Program-made: the position numbers and the translations under genes
In this document: positions 1 to 7,222 of the stretch, one piece after another
Numbering within the stretch: the first letter of the stretch is position 1
Layout of the letters: every line of letters begins with the position of its first letter
From: Clostridia bacterium
GTDB taxonomy: Bacteria > Bacillota > Clostridia > Christensenellales > UBA1242
Reading direction: 5' to 3'
Assembly: GCA_016290255.1 (NCBI GenBank)
Contig: JAEETG010000120.1
Span: 1 to 9,598 of the forward strand
DNA: 9,598 nucleotides
The notes under the pieces: model-generated
The model's database searches: none
Seen by the model: the letters and a program-made list of their open reading frames with translations, nothing else
What the model was told of the DNA's origin: nothing

Positions 1-285
1 GGTGATGATGTGCTTTCCTTTGTTTGCATTTGCGTAAGCCAAACCACGAAGAGCCCAGTTGTTGCTTTCTGTTGCCCCACTTGTGAAGAACACTTCACCA
101 GGCTTACAACCAATTGCCTTTGCAATTCTTTCTCTTGCTGTTTGAACAGCACTGTTTGCATCTCTTCCAAAACTGTGAAGAGAACTTGGGTTTCCATAAA
201 CAGAGTTAAAGTATGGCATCATCTCAGTCAAAACTTCACTGTTTATTGCAGTTGTGCTGGCATTATCTAAATATATTTTGTTCAT
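1..285 (-). CDS. Cysteine desulfurase, NifS/IscS family (N-terminal part, cut by window edge)
   Basis: This is the first 95 codons of a class-V aminotransferase-fold, PLP-dependent cysteine desulfurase. The family removes sulfur from L-cysteine and passes it as persulfide to Fe-S cluster scaffolds and tRNA thiolation enzymes in the cytoplasm. Visible motifs are YLDNASTT (residues 5-12), YGNPSSLHSFGR (30-41) and the PLP-phosphate-binding FTSGATESNN (67-76). The Schiff-base lysine and the catalytic cysteine loop lie beyond position 1, so NifS, IscS and SufS-like subtypes cannot be fully separated; the NPSSLHSFG signature favours the NifS/IscS class. The ATG start at 285-283 has a good ribosome binding site, AAAAGGAG (300-293), 7 bases upstream. 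It is the first gene of a separate unit behind a terminator, with its own promoter and an overlapping palindrome. In Firmicutes such a gene is often followed by a NifU-type scaffold or mnmA, which cannot be seen here. Confidence 0.93.
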   Translation of the reverse strand, partial: MNKIYLDNASTTAINSEVLTEMMPYFNSVYGNPSSLHSFGRDANSAVQTARERIAKAIGCKPGEVFFTSGATESNNWALRGLAYANANKGKHIIT

Positions 286-309
286 TTGATAGCTCCTTTT
301 TTTACCTCT

Positions 310-327
310 TAAACTATGTATAGTTTA
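310..327. promoter_or_regulatory. Palindromic operator candidate over the -10 region of the cysteine desulfurase gene
   Basis: TAAACTAT-GT-ATAGTTTA is a perfect inverted repeat with 8-bp arms and a 2-base centre. It covers the proposed -10 hexamer (327-322) and the expected transcription start (about 315). The two-base centre makes an RNA hairpin unlikely, so a dimeric DNA-binding protein site is the better reading. Rrf2-family regulators such as IscR often control genes of this kind, but the sequence does not identify the regulator. Confidence 0.5.
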
Positions 328-350
328 TCACAATAACCGCTTTTTTGCAA
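322..350 (-). promoter_or_regulatory. Sigma-A type promoter for the cysteine desulfurase gene
   Basis: Read on the minus strand, TTGCAA (350-345) as -35 is followed by exactly 17 bases and TAAACT (327-322) as -10. The bases TGA just before the -10 match an extended -10 (TGn). An A/T-rich run (about 368-351) lies directly upstream of the -35 and resembles an UP element. The expected start near 315 gives a leader of about 30 bases carrying the ribosome binding site at 300-293. It lies between the terminator of the upstream array and the gene, as expected for an independent unit. Confidence 0.6.
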
Positions 351-380
351 TAGCTTTTAAAAAATTTAGCGACAAAAATG

Positions 381-405
381 AAAAAAAGCCCAAATTCTAG
401 GCTTT
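381..405 (-). terminator. Intrinsic terminator after trxA, ending the eight-gene array
   Basis: On the minus strand AAAGCC pairs with GGCTTT and is followed by a T run. With a T-G wobble and one more A-T pair the stem reaches about 8 bp around the loop GAATT. The 5' arm begins in the last codons of trxA and includes its TAG stop (399-397). The complementary strand has no T run after the stem, so it acts in one direction only. Confidence 0.85.
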
Positions 406-717
406 AAGTTCATCAATTATTTCCTCAAGATCTTGTTTTGATTTTAGGCCAATTTCACGGCCGTATTCTTCACCGTCTTTGAAAAGCATTAGTGTTGGAA
501 CGCTCATAATTCCAAACTTTTGGGCAAGTTCCATGTTGTCGTCTATGTCAACTTTCAAAATCTTCACATCTTTTTCGGTTTCTGCAATTTCTTCCAAAAT
601 TGGAGAAAGCATTTTGCATGGACCACACCATGTTGCATAGAAATCAACAATAACTGGGCTTGTGCTCTTTTCAACCTCTTTTTCAAAATCATTTTGGTTT
701 ATGTGTTTTAATTCCAT
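397..717 (-). CDS. trxA: Thioredoxin
   Basis: A 106-residue thioredoxin, the usual length for a single-domain cytoplasmic protein with no signal peptide. It reduces protein disulfides by dithiol exchange and is recycled by thioredoxin reductase. The active site WCGPC is at residues 30-34 (Cys31, Cys34), preceded by the buried-Asp strand VIVDFYATW, and the cis-proline loop SVPTLMLF lies near residue 72. The ATG at 717-715 follows the hisS stop by 4 bases, and its ribosome binding site GGGAG (731-727) is inside the end of hisS, 9 bases upstream, so the two are very likely cotranscribed. It is the last gene of the array; the terminator stem overlaps its stop codon. No thioredoxin reductase gene is visible. 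Confidence 0.96.
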   Translation of the reverse strand: MELKHINQNDFEKEVEKSTSPVIVDFYATWCGPCKMLSPILEEIAETEKDVKILKVDIDDNMELAQKFGIMSVPTLMLFKDGEEYGREIGLKSKQDLEEIIDELKA

Positions 718-721
718 TTTG

Positions 722-1972
722 TTATTCTCCCTTTTTTATTTGTTTCAAAATGTCAGCAAGGTTTAGTTTTTGTTCTTGGTTGGTTTTTTGATTCTTTAGT
801 GTGAAGACGCCACTTTTAAGTTCTTCATCTCCAACAATTAACACGTGTGTTGCATCAATCTTTTCGGCGAATTTAAACTGAGCCTTAAAACTTTTGTTGT
901 TGTCGTTCATAACAGTTTTAATGCCATTTTTTCTTAATTCCTGAACAATGCTGTATGTCATTTCTGGGCTAACGCCACCAACATTTAGAACATAAACTGA
1001 TGGCAGGTCTTCTTTTTGTTCCCCTAAAAGCATAATAACCCTATCTAACCCAAGCCCAAACCCAACACAACTTGTTTTTGGACCTCCAAATTCTTCAACA
1101 AGGTTATCATATCTTCCACCACCACCAATGGAAAGTTTTGTGCCTTTTCCATCGATGTTTTCACAAACAAATTCGAAAACTGTTTTTGTGTAATAATCAA
1201 ATCCGCGAACAAGGTTTTCATCAACAACAAAGTTAATAACACTACCTTTTAGAAGTGTTTGCACAGTTTTGAAGTGAGTTTTGCAATCTTCACACAAATA
1301 GTCTTTGAGTTTTGGAGCCTTTTTCAAAAGTTCTTGGCAATTTGTGTTTTTGCAATCAAGCATTCTCATTGGGTTTGTTTTCATTCTTCTTTGGCAATCT
1401 TCACAAAAACTTTTTTCATTTTCTGCCCCAAATTTTCTTAAAGCATCATTAAAAGTTTTTCGGCAAGTTGGGCAACCAATTGAGTTTATGTGAAGAACAG
1501 CACCTTTTATGCCCAATTCTTTTAAGTATGTTACAGCAAGGTTGATTGCCTCAAGTTCACCAATTGGAGTGTCAACTCCAAAACTTTCTGCACCAAATTG
1601 TGTGTGTTCTCTATATCTCCCCGCCTGTGGGTTTTCATATCTAAAATTGTTTCCAATATAGAATAGTTTTTGTGGAAGTCCAAGATTTGTGAGCCCATTT
1701 TCCACAAAAGCACGAACAACACCCGCAGTTCCTTCTGGACGAAGAGTTAAACTGCGGTCTGCTTTGTCTTTAAAGGTGTACATTTCTTTGCTTACAATAT
1801 CTGAACTTTCTCCAACACTGCGTAAAAACAAACTTGTTTCCTCAAATATTGGGGTTCGAATTTCCCTGTAACCAAATCGCCTTGCAAAATCTCTTGCAAC
1901 ACTTTCCATTTTTTGCCATTTTTCGCTTGTTCCTGGCAAAATATCCCTTGTTCCTTTTGGTTTTTGATACAT
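722..1972 (-). CDS. hisS: Histidyl-tRNA synthetase
   Basis: A class II aminoacyl-tRNA synthetase of 416 residues, normal for bacteria, that charges tRNA-His with histidine in the cytoplasm. The N-terminus has KGTRDILP (6-13). Motif 2 is NFRYENPQAGRYREHTQFG (109-127). The histidine-specific motifs are LVRGFDYYT (254-262, with the catalytic-type Arg256) and GGGGRYDNL (283-291). Motif 3 is GFGLGLDRV (304-312). A C-terminal anticodon-binding domain starts near 325. The insertion domain carries eight cysteines (167, 170, 190, 193, 207, 212, 227, 230), mostly in CxxC pairs, which suggests bound zinc; E. coli HisRS as I recall it has other residues at nearly all of these positions. The ATG start has AGGAG 6 bases upstream, and the hslU stop TAG forms part of that site. 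Firmicute hisS is commonly followed by aspS; here trxA follows. Confidence 0.97.
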   Translation of the reverse strand: MYQKPKGTRDILPGTSEKWQKMESVARDFARRFGYREIRTPIFEETSLFLRSVGESSDIVSKEMYTFKDKADRSLTLRPEGTAGVVRAFVENGLTNLGLPQKLFYIGNNFRYENPQAGRYREHTQFGAESFGVDTPIGELEAINLAVTYLKELGIKGAVLHINSIGCPTCRKTFNDALRKFGAENEKSFCEDCQRRMKTNPMRMLDCKNTNCQELLKKAPKLKDYLCEDCKTHFKTVQTLLKGSVINFVVDENLVRGFDYYTKTVFEFVCENIDGKGTKLSIGGGGRYDNLVEEFGGPKTSCVGFGLGLDRVIMLLGEQKEDLPSVYVLNVGGVSPEMTYSIVQELRKNGIKTVMNDNNKSFKAQFKFAEKIDATHVLIVGDEELKSGVFTLKNQKTNQEQKLNLADILKQIKKGE

Positions 1973-1981
1973 TTTTATCTC

Positions 1982-3292
1982 CTAAATAATATATTTAGAC
2001 AAATCATATTCCTTCATTGTTGGTGCCAAAACTTTCATAACAAACTCTTTTGTGATTGAAACATCTGTCATTGGGTGTTCCCCACTTGCTTCAAAGCTTA
2101 TTTCCTCCAACAATGCTTCCAAAATTGTGTAGAGCCTTCTTGCACCAATGTTTTCTTTGCTTTCGTTTTCAAGTTCAGCAATTCTTGCAATCTCTTCCAA
2201 AGCTTCTTTTGTGAAACTTAGGTTGATGTTGTCAACTTTCAAAAGTTCGGCGTGTTGTTTTGTTATTGCGTTCTTTGGTTGAGTTAAAATTTTCAAGAAA
2301 TCATCTTTTGTTAGGTTGTTTAGTTCCACTCTGATTGGGAATCTTCCTTGAAGTTCTGGAATCAGATCTTCAACTTTAGCAATGTGGAACGCTCCAGCAG
2401 CAATGAACAAAATGAAATCTGTTCGAATTGTTCCATATTTTGTGCTAACTGTGCAGCCTTCAACAAAAGGCAAAATGTCTCTTTGAACACCCTCTCTTGA
2501 AACATCTGGGCCGTTGCCTTTTCCACCAGAAATTGCAATTTTGTCTATCTCATCAATAAAGATGATTCCCTCTTGTTCGGCTCTTGCAATTCCTTCTTCG
2601 TTAACTGTGTCCATGTCGATGAGTTTGCTGCTTTCTTCTAAAGCAATGTTCTTTCTTGCACTTTTAACAGTGATTTTTCTTAATTTCTTTCTCTTTGGCA
2701 AAAATCCGCTGAACATTTCTGTTAAGTTTGCATCTGGTGCCGCCCCCATGATTTCGATTGATTTTGGAGCCTCTGTCATCTCCATTTCAATAACTTCATC
2801 ATCATGCTTTCCGTCTTTGATTTCTTGGAGCAAAACTTCTTTGTAGTTTTCTGGCTCCTCACTTTTAACTAGAGTGCTTTTTGAGTATAAAATGTCACAG
2901 ATTTTTTTGTTTGCAATTTCATTTGCTTGGTTTTTCACTTGTTCAAACTTTTCTTCTTTAACAAGGTGAACAGCTGTTTCAACCAAGTCTCTTATCATGC
3001 TTTCAACATCACGGCCAACATAACCAACTTCGGTGTATTTTGTTGCTTCAACTTTCACAAATGGGGCTTTCACAAGTTTTGCAAGCCTTCTTGCAATTTC
3101 TGTTTTACCAACTCCAGTTGGGCCTTGCATCAAAATATTTTTTGGTGTGATTTCTTGCCTTAACTCTTCGCTTAGTTTTGATCTTCTATATCTGTTTCTT
3201 AAAGCAACAGCCACTGCTCTTTTTGCTTTGTCTTGACCAATGATATATTTGTCTAGTTCATGAACTATTTCTTTTGGTGTTAGTTGTTCCAT
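1982..3292 (-). CDS. hslU: HslU (ClpY), AAA+ ATPase subunit of the HslUV protease
   Basis: The hexameric unfoldase that feeds substrates to the HslV peptidase. It is 436 residues, close to the usual 440-460. It has the N-terminal LTPKEIVHELDKYIIGQ (4-20), Walker A GPTGVGKT (57-64), pore motif GYVGRD (90-95), an inserted I domain (about 110-240), Walker B IIFIDEID (243-250), the arginine-bearing ELQGRFPIRVEL (313-324) and sensor 2 NIGARRLYT (381-389). The C-terminal tail DLSKYII, which in this family docks into HslV, is intact. Its ATG shares one base with the hslV stop (TAATG), and a strong site GAGGAGGT (3306-3299) lies inside hslV, so translation is probably coupled to keep subunit ratios. 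The presence of an I domain separates it from ClpX. Confidence 0.97.
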   Translation of the reverse strand: MEQLTPKEIVHELDKYIIGQDKAKRAVAVALRNRYRRSKLSEELRQEITPKNILMQGPTGVGKTEIARRLAKLVKAPFVKVEATKYTEVGYVGRDVESMIRDLVETAVHLVKEEKFEQVKNQANEIANKKICDILYSKSTLVKSEEPENYKEVLLQEIKDGKHDDEVIEMEMTEAPKSIEIMGAAPDANLTEMFSGFLPKRKKLRKITVKSARKNIALEESSKLIDMDTVNEEGIARAEQEGIIFIDEIDKIAISGGKGNGPDVSREGVQRDILPFVEGCTVSTKYGTIRTDFILFIAAGAFHIAKVEDLIPELQGRFPIRVELNNLTKDDFLKILTQPKNAITKQHAELLKVDNINLSFTKEALEEIARIAELENESKENIGARRLYTILEALLEEISFEASGEHPMTDVSITKEFVMKVLAPTMKEYDLSKYII

Positions 3293-3831
3293 TATTCCAC
3301 CTCCTCAATGTTTAAGTGGTCATTTGTGTAGATGCAATATTGACTGGCAATCAAAAGGCTCTTTTCAACAATTGTTCTTGCGTCTAAATCAGTGTTTTCG
3401 ATTAGTGCTTTTGCTGCTCCCAAAGCAAACACTGAACCAGATCCTATTGAAATGAAGTCTTCTGTTGGTTCAACAACATTTCCGTCTCCCATAACCATAT
3501 AAAGCTTATCTTTGTTGGCAATAAGGATGCTTGCCTCAACTCGCCTTACTGGAGAGTCAACGTTTTGCCACTCTTTTGCAATTTCAACAACAGCCCTTTC
3601 CAGGTTTCCAGAAAACTTTTGCAAATTGCCTTCAATTCTTCTAAACATTGCAAAAGCGTCTGAAACAGTTCCAGCAAATCCAACGATTACTTTGTCGTTG
3701 TAGATTTTTCTAACTTTTAGAACTGAATCTTTTAGTATCATATTTCCCATTGTTGCTTGGCTATCTCCACCAATAACTGTTTTTCCGTTTCTTTTCACAG
3801 CAACAATTGTTGTTCCAATTAGTTTGTCCAT
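3292..3831 (-). CDS. hslV: HslV (ClpQ), proteasome-like peptidase subunit of HslUV
   Basis: The N-terminal-nucleophile threonine peptidase that forms the double-ring core of HslUV; 179 residues, normal length. The mature N-terminus should be Thr7 in MDKLIG|TTIVAVKRNG, so a six-residue leader must be removed. E. coli HslV loses only Met, and Bacillus ClpQ uses Ser. Counting Thr7 as 1, catalytic Asp17 (Asp23) and Lys33 (Lys39) are present. Several usually conserved positions differ: GDSQAT instead of GDGQAT, WQNVDSPVRRVEA (88-100) instead of the WRTDR-type motif, GSGSVF (130-135) instead of GSGGPY, and Ser163 where E. coli has Gly157. The start codon lies 13 bases inside the end of trmFO, with AGGAG about 11 bases upstream; no other start lies close to the Thr-Thr. 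It is probably active because the catalytic residues and the HslU partner are intact. Confidence 0.95.
   Translation of the reverse strand: MDKLIGTTIVAVKRNGKTVIGGDSQATMGNMILKDSVLKVRKIYNDKVIVGFAGTVSDAFAMFRRIEGNLQKFSGNLERAVVEIAKEWQNVDSPVRRVEASILIANKDKLYMVMGDGNVVEPTEDFISIGSGSVFALGAAKALIENTDLDARTIVEKSLLIASQYCIYTNDHLNIEEVE
3299..3306 (-). promoter_or_regulatory. Strong ribosome binding site of hslU inside the hslV coding end
   Basis: GAGGAGGT on the minus strand, one of the best Shine-Dalgarno matches in the window, is read as codons near the hslV C-terminus (EEVE). It precedes the hslU ATG by about 6 bases, and the hslV stop overlaps that ATG as TAATG. This suggests both independent and coupled initiation of hslU. 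Confidence 0.75.
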
Positions 3832-5114
3832 ATTTTCTTAAACTCCTTTATTTCTGTTAATGCCCTTTTTGCCATTTCTTGCCTTTTTGTGTTTTTTGGA
3901 GCAATGATTGGCGCCAATAATCCCCAATTTATGTGCATTGGCTGAAAATTATTTTCATTTGCACTCACGAGATAATTTGAAAGTGCACCCAAGCAAGTGT
4001 TGATGCTTAGGTTAACTTTTGGCATCTCTTGCATATATTGTAGCACAAAAATTGCACAAAGTAAACCAGATGCAACACTTTCGGTGTAACCTTCAACACC
4101 ACTTAATTGCCCCGCAATGAAAATGTTTTGATGATTTTTGAGGTTTTGAGTCGAATTCAAAAACTTTGGTGCGTTGATAAAACTGTTTCTATGCATTGCC
4201 CCAAACCTCAAAAACTTTGCGTTCTTTAGAGCTGGAACAAGCGAAAACACGCGTTTTTGCTCTTTGTATGTGAGGTTCGTTTGAAATCCAACCAAATTTA
4301 GCATTGTGCCAAGATTATTTTCTTTTCTGAGTTGCAAAACAGCATATGGCATCTTTTCTTGTTTGAACCCAACTGGTTTCATTGGTCCAAACCTTAAAAC
4401 ATCATATCCCCTTTGGGCCATAACCTCAACAGGCAAACACCCCTCAAAGTTCTTTTCTTGTTCAAAGTCTTTTAGTTTAACCCTTTCTGCACTAACTAAG
4501 GCCTCATAAAAAGCCTTGTATTCGTTTTCATCTAGTGGACAGTTGATGTAACTGTCGCCGTCATCGTTCCACCTATCTCCAACAAAAGTTTTCGATTTGT
4601 CTATGCTTTCTGCGTCCACAATTGGAGCTAATGCATCATAAAAATATAACTGCTGCCCAGTTAGCCTTGTGATTTCTTTTGCTAAGTCATCACTTGTTAG
4701 TGGCCCTGTGGCAATCACAGTTATTTCATTTTCGTCAATTTTTGTGACTTCTTCGTGAATTATCTCAATGTTTGTGTTTGCTTTGAGTTTTTGCGTTACG
4801 CTTTCAGCAAAAAGCACTCTATCAACTGCAAGCGCATCTCCAGCATCAACAGCGCACTCTTTCGCACTTTTCAAAACTTCACTATCCAAAATGGAAAGTT
4901 CCTCTTTCAAAAGCCCTGTTGCATATTCAAGCGAAGTGCTTTTCATCGTGTTTGAGCAAACAAGTTCACAAAAGTTTTCGTTGTGGTGAGCAGGCGACAT
5001 TTTTTGAGGCTTCATGTCATAAAGTTTGACTTTCACCCCGTGTTTGGCAAGGCTTAGAGCGCACTCTGAGCCAGCAAGGCCCGCTCCAATTATTTTTACT
5101 TCTTTCAAAAACAA
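3819..5114 (-). CDS. trmFO: Methylenetetrahydrofolate-tRNA-(uracil-5-)-methyltransferase TrmFO
   Basis: A flavoprotein that makes 5-methyluridine at position 54 of tRNA, using 5,10-methylenetetrahydrofolate as carbon donor and FADH2 as reductant. It is 431 residues, close to the B. subtilis enzyme (about 435). The FAD-binding GAGLAGSE is at residues 10-17. The two functional cysteines of the family are present: Cys53 in ELVCSN and Cys226 in FEGCLPVEVM, at the same numbers as in B. subtilis. Other family blocks are IATGPLTS (134-141), FGPMKPVG, VGFQTNLTYKEQKRVF and GQLSGVEGYTES near the C-terminus. The start is TTG at 5114-5112, immediately after the topA stop; a second in-frame TTG at 5108-5106 is possible. 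The relative MnmG is larger and lacks this Cys pattern. The gene sits next to topA as in Bacillus, but xerC does not follow it. Confidence 0.96.
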   Translation of the reverse strand: MFLKEVKIIGAGLAGSECALSLAKHGVKVKLYDMKPQKMSPAHHNENFCELVCSNTMKSTSLEYATGLLKEELSILDSEVLKSAKECAVDAGDALAVDRVLFAESVTQKLKANTNIEIIHEEVTKIDENEITVIATGPLTSDDLAKEITRLTGQQLYFYDALAPIVDAESIDKSKTFVGDRWNDDGDSYINCPLDENEYKAFYEALVSAERVKLKDFEQEKNFEGCLPVEVMAQRGYDVLRFGPMKPVGFKQEKMPYAVLQLRKENNLGTMLNLVGFQTNLTYKEQKRVFSLVPALKNAKFLRFGAMHRNSFINAPKFLNSTQNLKNHQNIFIAGQLSGVEGYTESVASGLLCAIFVLQYMQEMPKVNLSINTCLGALSNYLVSANENNFQPMHINWGLLAPIIAPKNTKRQEMAKRALTEIKEFKKIWTN

Positions 5115-7196
5115 TTATTCCTTTTCTGTTTTTTCATATCTAACATAATCACAGTTTTGATTATGGCAATAAATTCTTTGCCCTTTTTTTAGCAAAATAT
5201 CGTTGCATCTTGGGCATTTTTCGCCTTGAGGTTTATCCCATGCAACAAAATCACAATCTGGATAACCGCTGCAACCATAGAACTTGTTTCCTTTGTGGCT
5301 AGTTTTTTCCAAAATGCTCTTTCCACATTTTGGGCAAACTCCAACAACTATATCAAGGTTTTTCACATTTTTGCACTCCGGATAGTTTGAACAAGCAAGG
5401 AATTTTCCATATTTACCCATTCTTATCACCATTGGCTTTCCACATTTGTCACAAATTTCATCGCTTGGTTCATCTGGAATTTTGTCCTTTGAGCCGCTGG
5501 CTTCTTCTAGTTCTTTTTTGAAATCAACATAAAAGTCTTCAATAACTTTGTGCCACTCATCTTTTCCTGTTGAAATTTCATCTAAAGCATCTTCCATTTT
5601 TGCAGTGAAAGAAATGTCCATAATGTCTGGGAAATGCTTTTCAAGTTTTTCACACACAAGAAAACCAAGTTCGGTTGGCTTGATTTGTTTTCCTTCTTTT
5701 TCTGTGTAGGTTCGTTTGTCTAGTGTTGTGATTGTTGGAACATATGTTGCAGGACGACCAATTCCCTTTTCTTCCATAATTTTCACAAGGCTTGCTTCAG
5801 TGTATCTTGCTGGAGGCTTTGTGAATTTTTGTTCGGATTTGATGTCCACTAGCACTAAACTTTCCCCCTCGTTCATTTGAGGCAAAAGTTTTTGTTCGCT
5901 TTCGTCTTGGTCATCTTTGTCCTTTTGAACATATTCTTGATAAACCTTTGTGTAACCCTCAAAAAGTGGGGTTCTTCCTGTTGCCTTAAAGCCATATTGA
6001 GCACAATCAATGTCGATGCTAACGCTGTTATATGTTGCTGGCTTCATCTGGCTTGCCAAGAATCTTTCATATATGAGTTTGTAGAGCTTATATAAATTTG
6101 GTTCAATTTGCCCTTTAACCATTTCTGGTGTGAATTCAAGGTGAATTGGTCTGATGGCTTCGTGGGCATCTTGTGCACTTTGTTTTGTTTTATAGATGTT
6201 AAACTTTTCTGGAACAAAATCATTTCCATATTTTTCTTGAATAAATTTCTTTGCAACTTCTTGCATTTGGGGAGACACACGCACTGAGTCTGTTCTGATA
6301 TATGTGATAAGTGCTGTTTTTCCCTCACCCTTGAGTTCAACACCTTCATATAGAGTTTGAGCAGCAGCTGATGTTTGTTTCAAACTCATTCCAAGTTTAT
6401 TTAGCGCATCTTGCTGCATTGTGCTGGTGATGTATGGTGCTGGTGGATTTGATTTTGTCACACTCTTTTTGATTGCTTTCACAACAAAATCATTTTGTTT
6501 CAAAACTTCCAAAACTTCATTTTTCTGTTGTTCGTTTTGAACTTTAAACTTTTTGCCATTTTGTGTTTGAAGAGCTGCACCAAAAACAGTTGAGTCTCCA
6601 TTTTTTTGAAGTTTTGCTGAAACTGGCCAATACTCTTCTGGCTTAAAGTTTTGAATTTCTTTTTCCCTATCCACAACAAGTTTTAAAGTCACTGACTGAA
6701 CACGACCAGCAGATAATTTTGGTTTTATCATTTTGCTGATGATTGGTGACACTTTGTAACCAACAAGCCTATCCAAAACTCTTCTTGCTTGCTGAGCGTT
6801 GATTAGGTTTAGGTCTAGTGCCCTTGGGCTTTCTAGTGCCTTTGTTATTGCGTTCTTTGAAATTTCGTTAAATTCAATTCTTATGTCATCATTATTATTT
6901 AACCCCAAAATGTAGGCTATGTGATAACTGATTGCTTCCCCCTCACGGTCTGGGTCGGTTGCAAGATAAATTCTTTCTGAACTCTTTGCTTTTTCTTTCA
7001 GTTTGGCAACAATATCTTTTTTGTCTGCCATAAGTTCATATTTTGGTTCAAAATGATTTTCCATATCTAGCCCCAAACTTCGAACAGGAAGGTCACGAAC
7101 ATGACCTTTTGTTGCAAAAACTTCGTAGCCAGAGCCTAAATATTTTTGTATGGTTTCTCTCTTACCAATACCTTCGATAACCACTAATTTGCTCAT
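5115..7196 (-). CDS. topA: DNA topoisomerase I (type IA)
   Basis: This enzyme relaxes negative supercoils by cutting one strand through a 5'-phosphotyrosine. It is 693 residues, typical for Firmicutes. The TOPRIM domain (2-115) has Glu8 and the acidic triad in DPDREGEA (81-88). The core has NAQQARRVLDRLVGYKVSP (133-151), LSAGRVQS (161-168) and the active site TYIRTDS with Tyr299. The later block EEKGIGRPATY is at 475-485. Three topoisomerase zinc-ribbon repeats close the protein: cysteines 582/585/602/608, 621/624/642/648 and 661/664/677/682. The first TOPRIM motif reads EGIGKRET instead of the common ESPAKAKT, but Glu8 and Lys12 are retained. The ATG start has AGGAG 5 bases upstream and lies 26 bases after dprA. 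Topoisomerase III is excluded by the three zinc ribbons and the gene order. Confidence 0.97.
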   Translation of the reverse strand: MSKLVVIEGIGKRETIQKYLGSGYEVFATKGHVRDLPVRSLGLDMENHFEPKYELMADKKDIVAKLKEKAKSSERIYLATDPDREGEAISYHIAYILGLNNNDDIRIEFNEISKNAITKALESPRALDLNLINAQQARRVLDRLVGYKVSPIISKMIKPKLSAGRVQSVTLKLVVDREKEIQNFKPEEYWPVSAKLQKNGDSTVFGAALQTQNGKKFKVQNEQQKNEVLEVLKQNDFVVKAIKKSVTKSNPPAPYITSTMQQDALNKLGMSLKQTSAAAQTLYEGVELKGEGKTALITYIRTDSVRVSPQMQEVAKKFIQEKYGNDFVPEKFNIYKTKQSAQDAHEAIRPIHLEFTPEMVKGQIEPNLYKLYKLIYERFLASQMKPATYNSVSIDIDCAQYGFKATGRTPLFEGYTKVYQEYVQKDKDDQDESEQKLLPQMNEGESLVLVDIKSEQKFTKPPARYTEASLVKIMEEKGIGRPATYVPTITTLDKRTYTEKEGKQIKPTELGFLVCEKLEKHFPDIMDISFTAKMEDALDEISTGKDEWHKVIEDFYVDFKKELEEASGSKDKIPDEPSDEICDKCGKPMVIRMGKYGKFLACSNYPECKNVKNLDIVVGVCPKCGKSILEKTSHKGNKFYGCSGYPDCDFVAWDKPQGEKCPRCNDILLKKGQRIYCHNQNCDYVRYEKTEKE
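5118..5125 (-). promoter_or_regulatory. Ribosome binding site of trmFO, inside the end of topA
   Basis: AAAAGGAA on the minus strand, in the last codons of topA. AAGGA ends 4 bases before TTG 5114 and 10 bases before TTG 5108. Neither spacing is ideal, so the sequence leaves the exact start open by two codons. Both candidates are TTG, and no ATG is available before the FAD-binding motif. Confidence 0.55.
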
Positions 7197-7222
7197 TATT
7201 GCTCCTTTTTGAGGGACAATTT

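Larger units (their letters stand above)
286..396. other. Intergenic region between trxA and the cysteine desulfurase gene
   Basis: This 111-base A/T-rich stretch is the longest non-coding sequence in the window. Reading on the minus strand, it holds the second half and T run of the trxA terminator, an A/T-rich UP-like tract (368-351), the promoter hexamers, the palindrome and the ribosome binding site AAAAGGAG (300-293). I see no small ORF, riboswitch or RNA gene in it. Confidence 0.8.

Noticed and set aside
10..270. Plus-strand ORF of 86 codons at the left edge
   Set aside because: It lies antisense to the clearly recognisable cysteine desulfurase N-terminus, has no ribosome binding site and no family-like sequence.
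2514..2846. 110-codon plus-strand ORF antisense to hslU
   Set aside because: It is a shadow of hslU codon bias; the sense frame encodes conserved HslU motifs throughout.
6044..6349. 101-codon minus-strand ORF inside topA in another frame
   Set aside because: It sits within the intact topA frame around the region after the active-site tyrosine and has low-quality composition; no sign of an authentic start.
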